Positions 56,991 to 64,000 of a stretch of 64,000 nucleotides of DNA are shown here, one piece after another (position 1 is the stretch's first letter; the number at the start of each line of letters is the position of its first letter). This DNA comes from Oceanisphaera avium. Its GTDB lineage: Bacteria > Pseudomonadota > Gammaproteobacteria > Enterobacterales > Aeromonadaceae. Where the stretch lies: the NCBI RefSeq assembly GCF_002157875.1, contig NZ_CP021376.1:1364001-1428000 (forward strand), given 5' to 3'. The translations under genes were made by a program, and so were the position numbers. The notes under the pieces are model-generated. The model worked only from the letters and a program-made list of their open reading frames with translations, ran no database searches and was not told the origin of the DNA.

Positions 56991-58334
56991 TTAGCCCTCT
57001 AGCTCAATTGTGGTCAGACACTTGCGCAGCGCTTGGCCATAATCATATTTGCCCGGACACACATAGGTACAAAGCGCCAGATCTTCTTCATCTAACTCTA
57101 AGCAACCTAAGGTTATTGCACTGTCGGTATCGTTAGACAAAAGATCTCGCAGCAATAGGGTGGGTAAAATATCCAGCGGCATAATGCGCTCGTAGTTACC
57201 AATTGGCACCATTGCTCGCGGCGAACCGTTAGTGGTGGTAGTCAGGTCAAACAGTTTGCCTTTTGTCAGGTGGCTTAAATAAGCGCGCGTAACAGAGAAC
57301 TTATTGCTACCTGGCACTAACCAGCCAAACAGTTCTTTTTCACGACCTTCAGCCAATACCGACACTTGCAAGTGGTAACGACCCAAATAAGCATGAGGAC
57401 CTGACGCCGCCGTGCCATAAAGCACAGAGCCAGAGATCACGCGGTTTTCACCCGCTTGCAACTCGCCCGCCGTGAGCGCATCTAATGAAGCACCGATACG
57501 CGTACGAATTAAACGTGGCTTTTGTACCACAGGGCCAGCTAAGGCGATCACCCGATCGGTAAATAATTCACCGGTGGTGAATAATTTGCCAAAAGCGATC
57601 ACGTCTTGATAATTAATAGACCACACCACTTTGCCCGGCACGATAGGGTCAATAAAGTGGATATGGGTACCGGGTAAACCGGCTGGGTGTACGCCCTTGA
57701 ACCCATGCTCTTCAATATTGCTGGCTTGTGCTTGTGGTAAACTGCCCTCGCCCTTACAGACGTGAACTTTGCCTTCAGTTAAGCGACTTATTACTAAGAG
57801 ACCATCGGTAAAGGCTTGCGCGTTTTCCTTAATGATCAGCTCAGCATGAGCGCTTAATGGATTAGTATCCATGGCGGTAACGAAAATAGAGTGAGGGGTC
57901 GAATCTACAGCAGGCACTTTACTGAAGGGTCGAGTACGCAGTGCCGTCCACATGCCAGACTCAATGAGCTGTTCACGAACGGTGTTGGGTTCTAATGTGG
58001 CGATTTCTGCAGAAGCATATTTTGAAAAAGTAATCTGCTCTTCGTTGTCATCAACGGCAATCACGACAGATTGCAGTACTCGCTTGGCGCCACGGTTAAT
58101 TTCAACCACGGTTCCGGCGGCGGGAGCTGTGAATTTAACGCCAGGATTCTTCTTATCTTCGAAGATCACCTGACCTTTTTTAACATGATCCTCTACCTTA
58201 ACGTACATGGTAGGGCGCATGCCCACATACTCTTCACCGAGCGTAGCAACGCGCTTGATGGCAGGGCCATCGTAGATTACTTGCTCTGGTGCCCCGGCTA
58301 TCGGGAGGTCCAGTCCTTTTTTTATTGTAATCAT
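56991..58334 (-). CDS. nqrA: Na+-translocating NADH:quinone reductase subunit A
   Basis: A soluble 447-aa subunit on the cytoplasmic face that contributes to quinone handling. From ATG 58334 it begins [14 protein letters not shown] as in Vibrio; the frame is open to TTG 58346, but AAGTGAG upstream supports the ATG. Conserved blocks: [44 protein letters not shown] and [13 protein letters not shown] near residue 420. First gene of nqrABCDEF-apbE-nqrM. Confidence 0.98.
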   Translation of the reverse strand: MITIKKGLDLPIAGAPEQVIYDGPAIKRVATLGEEYVGMRPTMYVKVEDHVKKGQVIFEDKKNPGVKFTAPAAGTVVEINRGAKRVLQSVVIAVDDNEEQITFSKYASAEIATLEPNTVREQLIESGMWTALRTRPFSKVPAVDSTPHSIFVTAMDTNPLSAHAELIIKENAQAFTDGLLVISRLTEGKVHVCKGEGSLPQAQASNIEEHGFKGVHPAGLPGTHIHFIDPIVPGKVVWSINYQDVIAFGKLFTTGELFTDRVIALAGPVVQKPRLIRTRIGASLDALTAGELQAGENRVISGSVLYGTAASGPHAYLGRYHLQVSVLAEGREKELFGWLVPGSNKFSVTRAYLSHLTKGKLFDLTTTTNGSPRAMVPIGNYERIMPLDILPTLLLRDLLSNDTDSAITLGCLELDEEDLALCTYVCPGKYDYGQALRKCLTTIELEG

Positions 58335-58680
58335 ACTCACTTGCACTACTTGTTAGAGGAAGACAGGTACTTGCCATGTCAGACATGACAACATGCTGAT
58401 GAGTCGCTACCGGTCTGTCCACTATCATGTCATCAACAGCCTGACCACAGTCCGGTAACATCCAGCCCCAAATTAAGGGCGCATAATGTTACCACTTTTC
58501 ACACACTGGCTGCCATGGCAAATAGTAATATTTAATGCCACTTTATATAAAGCTTTCAGCTTTATATAAAACACGATGCAATAAGCGCAGGGTGTTCGCT
58601 GTTAATAAGGCTAATCGTCTTTGATTAAATAAGGGCAAACTCACTAAAGGTAGTGCTCGTCAATAAAAGGCGTGGTTGAG
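58335..58680. promoter_or_regulatory. nqr upstream region with paired CTTTATATAAAG palindromes
   Basis: This 346-base gap between bolA and nqrA must hold the nqr promoter. It contains CTTTATATAAAG at 58541-58552 and CTTTATATAAAA at 58560-58571, each a palindrome, 19 bases apart. These AT-rich boxes could be promoter elements or operator sites. I see no gene in the gap. Confidence 0.45.
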
Positions 58681-58998
58681 TTAGCTCGATACGCCTCCTT
58701 GTCCGCGACACGGCGGGCTGTCGGCAACACCTGCGCGGGCTTGCCATTCGCTGGGCGTTAAAGTGTGTAATGCTAGAGCATGAACTCCTTGATTGAGTTC
58801 ATCATTGAGTAATTGATTAAGCAGGCGATGGCGCGCTAATAAGCGTTTTCCGTCGAAGGCTTCACTGACCACCACTATTTTAAAATGGCTTTCTGAGCCA
58901 GGCAGAACTCGGTGCATATAGCTTTCATTAATCACTTCAAGATGCAAAGGCGTAAAAGCGGCCTGTACCTTTTGCTCAATCTGAGCTTGTATCGACAT
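58681..58998 (-). CDS. bolA: BolA family protein
   Basis: A 105-aa stress-morphogene/iron-sulfur-linked protein. The class II KH-like fold carries VINESYMHRVLPGSESHFKIVVVSEAFDGKRLLARHRLLNQLL (shown here only in parts: SYMHRV and HFKIVVVSEAF near residues 26-48), and a His in ALHTLTPSEW that is conserved among Fe-S ligands in glutaredoxin partners. bolA next to nqr is seen in vibrios. Expression might be tied to RpoS and Crl, as in E. coli. Confidence 0.93.
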   Translation of the reverse strand: MSIQAQIEQKVQAAFTPLHLEVINESYMHRVLPGSESHFKIVVVSEAFDGKRLLARHRLLNQLLNDELNQGVHALALHTLTPSEWQARAGVADSPPCRGQGGVSS

Positions 58999-59085
58999 GA
59001 TTAACTCTCCGATAATTTCTATAAATTAAGACCGCCAATGTCGGCACCTACTTTCATAGTCACAAGGAGCCTGCTCACCCTTTGC

Positions 59086-59697
59086 TTATTCATTTAGCCA
59101 GCGAAATGTTAAATTTATGCGCGGCTCATGACAGGCGGCCATTTTAGGCAAGGCGTGTTGCCAATGATGCTGCATTTCACCGGCCATCACCAATAAGCTG
59201 CCATGGCTGAGCACCAATTCCAGTTGCTCGCCACTGGTGTGGCGTAATTTAAAACGCCGACTTGCGCCTAGAGTAAGTGACGCAATCGTGGGATTAATCC
59301 CCAGTGCTGGTTCATTATCAGCATGCCAGCCCATACTGTCTTGGCCGTGGCGATATAAGTTTAATAACACGCCATTAAACGGCTGACCACACAATTTGCT
59401 CACTTGCTGCGCTATTTTTTTAACTAGCGGATGCCAAGGCTCAGCAGCACGGGTTTTCCCCGAGTAACGATAACTGCGCTCGCCCATCCAACAGGACAAT
59501 CTTGGCTCGTTTAACTCTTTACCAAACATCCGCAAACGATGTTGCTGCCATGGGATGTCATTTTGCAGCTGAGCCAACCATAAATCTGCAGGTTCAATGA
59601 AGGCGTGCGGGCACCATAATAGCCGCCCCTGTACTAATGGCAACCAAGCATCTTCAGGAATAGGGTGCCCAATCGCAGAGTTAGCGGGTGTTGGCAT
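59086..59697 (-). CDS. alkB: Alpha-ketoglutarate-dependent DNA dioxygenase AlkB family
   Basis: A 203-aa Fe(II)/2-oxoglutarate dioxygenase, likely repairing alkylated bases by oxidative demethylation. The iron ligands are His and Asp in MGWHADNEPALG near residue 123 and a distal His in MQHHWQHALPK near residue 176; RINLTFRWL near the end supplies the 2-oxoglutarate arginines. It resembles the ALKBH2-like bacterial branch more than E. coli AlkB. It is divergent from rlmG with only 55 bases between. Confidence 0.88.
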   Translation of the reverse strand: MPTPANSAIGHPIPEDAWLPLVQGRLLWCPHAFIEPADLWLAQLQNDIPWQQHRLRMFGKELNEPRLSCWMGERSYRYSGKTRAAEPWHPLVKKIAQQVSKLCGQPFNGVLLNLYRHGQDSMGWHADNEPALGINPTIASLTLGASRRFKLRHTSGEQLELVLSHGSLLVMAGEMQHHWQHALPKMAACHEPRINLTFRWLNE

Positions 59698-59752
59698 GCT
59701 GCTTTTCCTTTAGTAACTGTTAAAATGATTTTTTTCTTATGAGCTTATTGTT

Positions 59753-60898
59753 ATGAATCAGCACTTTTCTCTTCCTGGGGGCGGCGCGCTCACCTTACTT
59801 AGATTTCCACGTAAAGCACACGATAAGCTCCAAGCGTGGGACGCCGGCGATGAATATCTTATTAATGAATTGGCCAGCCACTCTTTAGCAGATAACACGC
59901 GAATTCTAATTTTAAACGATGGCTTTGGCGCGCTCACTCTAGCGCTACACCGTTATCAGCCTTGGAGTGTGTCAGACTCACGCGTGAGCGAGTTGGCGTG
60001 CTTAGCCAACGCCCATGACAATGGCTTGGCACAAAATTGGACGCCCCTTTCAAGCTTGGCTTCTTGGCCTGAAGATGAAGCGCCTCCCCAGATAGTATTA
60101 CTTAAATTACCTAAAAATAATGCCATGCTGGAATACCAACTGGCACAATTAAGCCAAATTGTTAGCCCTAGCACGCGAGTGATAGCGGCGGGCAAAGCCA
60201 AAGACATTCATAGCTCAACTTTGGCTTTATTTGAACGCCATCTTGGTCCCACCACCACAAGTTTGGCCCGCAAAAAAGCCCGCCTTATTTTTTGTACGCC
60301 AGACCCTGCCCTTAAAGCAAAACGTTTGCCGGTACCTGTCGCTTGGCCGTTAGAGAACAGCCACTTTACGCTTTTTAATCACCCAAATGTGTTTGCTAGA
60401 GCTAGTTTAGATATTGCGGCTCGCTTGTTTTTAGCACACCTACCCAAGGACCAAAGTGGACATATTATTGACTTAGGCTGCGGAAATGGCGTGTTAGGTT
60501 TAATGGCTTTAGTCAATAACCCCGACGCTGAGGTGACTTTTACTGATGAGTCTTATATGGCCATTGCCAGTGCTCGCTTAAATATCAGCCATAACTTACC
60601 AGATGCCCAAGCACGCGCCCACTTTTCGGTCAATAACTGTCTCGATGGCGTACCCGCTGATAGTGTTGATCTTATTTTGTGTAACCCGCCCTTTCATCAG
60701 CAACAAGCCATTACCGATCACATAGCATGGGAAATGTTTGTCGATGCCAAGCGGGTATTGCGCAGTGGCGGTGAATTATGGATAGTCGGTAATCGCCATC
60801 TTGATTATCACCATAAGTTAGCCCGTTTATTTGGCAACCATACGGTAGTGGCATCTAATCCTAAATTCGTTATTCTCAAAGCCAGTCAACCTCGTTAA
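59753..60898 (+). CDS. rlmG: 23S rRNA (guanine(1835)-N2)-methyltransferase RlmG
   Basis: RlmG methylates G1835 of 23S rRNA. The 381-aa protein has the two-domain RsmC/RlmG architecture: a degenerate N-terminal methyltransferase-like domain and an active C-terminal one with IIDLGCGNGVLGLMAL near residue 237 and the N2-guanine catalytic motif LILCNPPFH near residue 304. Length matches E. coli RlmG (378). It may be co-transcribed with yajG, 10 bases on. Confidence 0.93.
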   Translation: MNQHFSLPGGGALTLLRFPRKAHDKLQAWDAGDEYLINELASHSLADNTRILILNDGFGALTLALHRYQPWSVSDSRVSELACLANAHDNGLAQNWTPLSSLASWPEDEAPPQIVLLKLPKNNAMLEYQLAQLSQIVSPSTRVIAAGKAKDIHSSTLALFERHLGPTTTSLARKKARLIFCTPDPALKAKRLPVPVAWPLENSHFTLFNHPNVFARASLDIAARLFLAHLPKDQSGHIIDLGCGNGVLGLMALVNNPDAEVTFTDESYMAIASARLNISHNLPDAQARAHFSVNNCLDGVPADSVDLILCNPPFHQQQAITDHIAWEMFVDAKRVLRSGGELWIVGNRHLDYHHKLARLFGNHTVVASNPKFVILKASQPR

Positions 60899-60907
60899 GG
60901 ACGCATT

Positions 60908-61486
60908 ATGAAAACACTAAAATGGTTAATGGTGGGCGCGATCACACTGAGTCTTACCGCATGTGCAAGCTATTATCCGGTGGCAGTAGATGTAAAACCG
61001 ACCGTTGATGCCAGCGGTGGCGTTTATCGCGGCCAAGCCATTAGCTTAACTAGCCAAGATAATCGTAATAATGACTACATCATTCAAATTGAACAAAACA
61101 ATAAAGCGCCGGTCGTGGTGGGAGCCAGTAATAACTTAAAAATACAGATGGAGCAGGCACTAGCGCAAGGCTTTAGTGACCAAGGTGCTGTGATTGAGCA
61201 AGGCGCTAACACCCAAATACAGCTCGAGATTCAAGAGGTATTAGCGCGCGTGATCCGCGGACACATTAGCTATGACGTAGTACAAAAGCTGCGTATGCAA
61301 TTAGTCTTAAAACGCGATGGTCGCACCTTTACCAAACAATATCGCCGTAGTGCACAAGCCGAATTTCCTGGGCGCTTGCATCCTGAGCTAGATAAGGTGA
61401 GTGCAGCTATCGATGAGCAGCTTACCTTGATGGTAAAAGACATGTTGGCAGATCGCGATATCCAACAATTTATTGGGGCCCAATAA
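60908..61486 (+). CDS. yajG: YajG family lipoprotein
   Basis: A 192-aa lipoprotein with lipobox LTAC (Cys19), followed by a domain resembling E. coli YajG (DUF3160/YajG family; function unknown), with VKPTVDASGGVYRGQAI and YDVVQKLRMQLVLKRDG. The stop shares a base with the next start. As in E. coli, it lies upstream of ampG, here with a cyclophilin inserted between. Confidence 0.88.
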   Translation: MKTLKWLMVGAITLSLTACASYYPVAVDVKPTVDASGGVYRGQAISLTSQDNRNNDYIIQIEQNNKAPVVVGASNNLKIQMEQALAQGFSDQGAVIEQGANTQIQLEIQEVLARVIRGHISYDVVQKLRMQLVLKRDGRTFTKQYRRSAQAEFPGRLHPELDKVSAAIDEQLTLMVKDMLADRDIQQFIGAQ

Positions 61487-62112
61487 TGAAGTCTGTTTTT
61501 CTATTTGCTGCCAGCTTGCTGGCAGCCGCCTCAGCGTGGGCGGGGCCTAAAGTCGAGTTAGTGACTACCCTAGGCACCCTAGAAGTAGAACTGAATGAGC
61601 AAGCCGCGCCTGCTACCGTTGCTAATTTTTTACGGTATGTGGACGATGGCAGCTATGAAGGCAGTATTTTCCATCGCTTGATCCCAGGCTTTGTAGTGCA
61701 AGGGGGCGGCTTTGATAGCGCCTTTACGCCGCTGCCCACTTATAGCCCGGTAGTGAATGAGTCTAATAATGGTTTAAAAAATACTGCTGGCAGTATCGCT
61801 ATGGCGCGCACTCAAGATCCTAATAGCGCCACTCGCCAATTTTATATCAACTTTAGCGATAACAATTCCCTTAATGGCGGGCGCAACAGTGGTTACACAG
61901 TGTTTGGTCAGGTAACCGCTGGCCAAGAAGTGCTAGAGAAGATAGCTAACGTGCCCACTGGCATGAATTTAACCTTGCGCGCGCGAGATGTGCCCAAACA
62001 GAATATTATCTTAGAAAGGGTGCGCCGTTTAGAGCCAGAAGTAGCCACGCCCAACGACCCCACTCCCCAAGATAGCGATACTCCCGTTGAGCGAGACCCA
62101 CTTAAGCCATGA
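61486..62112 (+). CDS. Periplasmic cyclophilin-type peptidyl-prolyl isomerase
   Basis: A 208-aa protein with a signal peptide (residues 1-19, ending SAWA) and a bacterial cyclophilin domain: VELVTTLGTLEVELNEQ, FHRLIPGFVVQGGGF near residue 64, ATRQFYINFSDN near residue 117. It resembles PpiA/PpiB in general, with the active-site Arg and Phe visible. The last 30 residues are an acidic Pro/Asp/Thr tail not usual in the family. It overlaps ampG by 4 bases (ATGA). Confidence 0.9.
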   Translation: MKSVFLFAASLLAAASAWAGPKVELVTTLGTLEVELNEQAAPATVANFLRYVDDGSYEGSIFHRLIPGFVVQGGGFDSAFTPLPTYSPVVNESNNGLKNTAGSIAMARTQDPNSATRQFYINFSDNNSLNGGRNSGYTVFGQVTAGQEVLEKIANVPTGMNLTLRARDVPKQNIILERVRRLEPEVATPNDPTPQDSDTPVERDPLKP

Positions 62113-63494
62113 CCACGCTTAATAAGACCAAGCCCAGCTGGTCTCAACAACTGGCGTTATATCGTGAGCGCCGAGTGCTTGCTTTACTCGCACTCGGTTT
62201 TTCCTCAGGACTGCCGATATTATTGGTCTTTGGTACCTTGTCGTTTTGGTTACGTGAAGCAGGCGTGAGTCGCACTAGCATTGGCTTTTTCAGTTGGGTG
62301 GCACTGGCCTATGGCTTAAAAGTATTGTGGGCGCCACTAGTCGATAGGCTTCGTCTTCCTGTTTTAGCACGCTTAATGGGACGTAGGCGCAGCTGGATGC
62401 TGCTCTCGCAACTGACTATTATGGCGGCCTTAGGGGGCATGGCCTATTCAGACCCCCAAAGCCAGCTCACCTATTTAGCTATATTTGCGCTCGCCGTGGC
62501 CATTGCCTCTGCCACTCAAGATATTGTAATTGATGCTTATCGTATTGAGGCCGCGCCAGTTCGCTTACAAGGAGCACTGGCTGCGGCTTATATGATGGGC
62601 TATCGCCTTGGCATGATCATGGCGGGTGCTGGCGCGCTCGCTATTGCTGCGTGGGCGGGCTCTGACTTAGGTTATAACCCCCAAGGCTGGAAGAGTGCTT
62701 ATTTGGGCATGTCTAGCTTTATGCTCGTTGGCGTCATTACCTGCTTTTTATTACATGAGCCACAAGTAGACTTAAAACAGCAACAAAATCTACAAGCAAC
62801 TCATCGCCAGCAACTCATTGCCGCTGGCCATAGCGTCCCCATTGCTAGCGCTTTATCTTTTATGTATAGCGCGCTACTGGCGCCCTTTATTGATTTTTTT
62901 CAGCGCTTTGGCAAACAAGCGCTGGTTATTTTAGCGCTTATCGCCTGCTATCGAGTGTCAGATGTGGTGATGGGCGTGATGGCTAATCCGTTTTATGTGG
63001 ACATGGGCTTTAGTAAGTCACAAATTGCCACTGTGACTAAAGTGTATGGCGTCGTCATGACCTTAGTAGGGGCGGCTTTGGGCGGTATATTGGTAAGCCG
63101 ATTTGGTACACTGCGTATCTTAATGTTAGGCGCAGTATTAGCAGCGGCCACCAATTTAACTTTTGCTTTAATGAGTCAGTTTGGGCCCGATGTGACCTTG
63201 CTAACGGTGATTATTTCACTGGATAATCTTAGTGCAGGTATTGCGACGGCGGCCTTTATCACTTATTTATCTAGCCTAACTAATGTGGCTTTTTCTGCCA
63301 CTCAATATGCGCTATTTAGCTCGATTATGATGTTATTCCCTAAGTTTTTAGCCGGCTTTTCTGGGCTGGCCGTGGATGCGTATGGCTATGCAGTTTTCTT
63401 TATTGGCACTGCCGCCATCGGTCTACCGGTATTATGGCTGATCCATAAGGTCAGTAAAGCAGCGCTAACTGCCCAGCACCAAGCGAAGAAATAA
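62109..63494 (+). CDS. ampG: Muropeptide permease AmpG (MFS)
   Basis: AmpG imports GlcNAc-1,6-anhydroMurNAc peptides released by lytic transglycosylases for cell-wall recycling and AmpR signalling. The 461-aa major-facilitator protein has 12 or more hydrophobic segments and AmpG blocks: GFSSGLPILLVFGTLSFWLREAGVS near residue 31 (in parts), ALAYGLKVLWAPLVDR, ATQDIVIDAYRIE near residue 138. It works with the MltB and RlpA enzymes encoded earlier in this window. Confidence 0.95.
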   Translation: MTTLNKTKPSWSQQLALYRERRVLALLALGFSSGLPILLVFGTLSFWLREAGVSRTSIGFFSWVALAYGLKVLWAPLVDRLRLPVLARLMGRRRSWMLLSQLTIMAALGGMAYSDPQSQLTYLAIFALAVAIASATQDIVIDAYRIEAAPVRLQGALAAAYMMGYRLGMIMAGAGALAIAAWAGSDLGYNPQGWKSAYLGMSSFMLVGVITCFLLHEPQVDLKQQQNLQATHRQQLIAAGHSVPIASALSFMYSALLAPFIDFFQRFGKQALVILALIACYRVSDVVMGVMANPFYVDMGFSKSQIATVTKVYGVVMTLVGAALGGILVSRFGTLRILMLGAVLAAATNLTFALMSQFGPDVTLLTVIISLDNLSAGIATAAFITYLSSLTNVAFSATQYALFSSIMMLFPKFLAGFSGLAVDAYGYAVFFIGTAAIGLPVLWLIHKVSKAALTAQHQAKK

Positions 63495-63516
63495 ACTCCC
63501 AACCCTAGTATTTTTT

Positions 63517-63639
63517 TGCCACGCAGTACAAGCAACGAGTCAGAAAAATCAAGACAATCACGAGTTATTATTAAAGCTGACCACAGCAATTGTCTTAGTC
63601 TCTTACTCGTTTTAAATTTCTTTTAGGTATTGCGTGGCA
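63517..63639. repeat. Long imperfect inverted repeat between ampG and yajQ
   Basis: TGCCACGCAGTAC at 63517-63529 matches the reverse complement of GTATTGCGTGGCA at 63627-63639 (12 of 13). Inside, ACGAGT and AAGACAAT arms pair with ATTGTCTT and ACTCGT, giving a discontinuous 120-base hairpin. It lies in the gap between convergent ampG and yajQ. It could be a folded 3' structure or a small miniature-transposon-like element. Confidence 0.6.
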
Positions 63640-63722
63640 CAAAATCTTTAATCTTTAAGGCGCTCAGCTTTAACCTTCCCCCTTTGCGCCTCATTATTTT
63701 CCATATTAGCTCTGCTTCAACT

Positions 63723-64000
63723 TTAATCGCGAAAATTATTAAATTGCAGCGGTTGCTCTTGTTCACTCCCACGCAACAGCGCCATCACATCTTGTAGATC
63801 ATCGCGTTTTTTACCGGTAATGCGTACCTGATCGCCTTGAATGGCCGCTTGCACTTTTATTTTGCTATCTTTAATTTGCTTGACCAACTTCTTAGCGTAC
63901 AAGCTCTCTAAGCCTTGTTTAAAACTTATTTCTTGGGAGTAGCGCTTACCAGTGTGCACCACATCAGCCACATCCATACTGCGCACATCTAATTTACGTT
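63723..64000 (-). CDS. yajQ: YajQ family nucleotide-binding protein, C-terminal part (partial)
   Basis: The window holds the last 91 or so codons; the start lies beyond the right edge. The sequence ([37 protein letters not shown], final FNNFRD) matches the C-terminus of YajQ, which binds nucleotides including cyclic di-GMP in some species. In E. coli yajQ also lies near yajG-ampG. Confidence 0.94.
   Translation of the reverse strand, partial: RKLDVRSMDVADVVHTGKRYSQEISFKQGLESLYAKKLVKQIKDSKIKVQAAIQGDQVRITGKKRDDLQDVMALLRGSEQEQPLQFNNFRD

Noticed and set aside
63495..63722. Small gene in the ampG-yajQ gap
   Set aside because: All frames are broken by stops; the stretch is explained better by the inverted repeat.

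Overview
The window looks like chromosomal core sequence from a marine or salt-adapted gammaproteobacterium of the Aeromonadales type (Oceanisphaera, Oceanimonas and Zobellella are the groups I would check first). This rests on three things: proteins that resemble Vibrio/Aeromonas/E. coli orthologues over their full length, a complete sodium-pumping NADH dehydrogenase (nqrABCDEF), and gene order. The genus is an inference. I see no prophage, insertion sequence, CRISPR array, toxin-antitoxin pair or defence island.

Layout. 1-6.9 kb: end of lolB, ispE, prs, a repeat-filled gap, a TSUP-family exporter, pth, ychF, then six tRNAs (Met-Gln-Gln-Met-Leu-Gln) behind a strong promoter. 6.9-13.8 kb: ubiF, divergent from miaB-ybeZ-ybeY-ybeX-lnt. 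13.9-28.7 kb: ybeL, then leuS-lptE-holA-nadD-rsfS-rlmH-mrdA-rodA-mltB-rlpA-dacA-ybeD-lipB-lipA. This block joins tRNA charging, LPS export, DNA polymerase III, NAD synthesis, ribosome maturation, rod-shape peptidoglycan synthesis and lipoylation, in the familiar E. coli order.

28.8-38.2 kb is the most accessory part: an aroG-type DAHP synthase, two small DUF proteins, a YceB-like lipoprotein, a three-unit 107-bp tandem repeat, a LysE-type exporter, an scs (copper/thiol redox) cluster whose scsB is split by a frameshift, a flavin monooxygenase with an N-terminal zinc-knuckle module that lacks a clear start codon, and a DUF2945 protein. 38.2-40.6 kb holds a TPP riboswitch in front of a TonB-dependent receptor, which predicts outer-membrane uptake of thiamine or a precursor.

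40.6-51.1 kb: OsmC-like protein, an unknown zinc-finger protein, proBA, crl, gpt, a chemoreceptor, pepD, two unrecognised exported proteins (one only 58 aa) and dinB. 51.1-59 kb: the nqrABCDEF-apbE-nqrM operon on the minus strand with bolA upstream of it. 59-64 kb: alkB, rlmG, yajG, a periplasmic cyclophilin, ampG and the C-terminal part of yajQ.

I found no wholly new multi-gene system. The best leads are the riboswitch/leader-ORF/receptor arrangement, the broken or recoded scsB, the hidden N-terminal module of the monooxygenase, the small exported proteins beside pepD, and a dispersed family of GCCGTCA...TGACGGC-bounded intergenic repeats.
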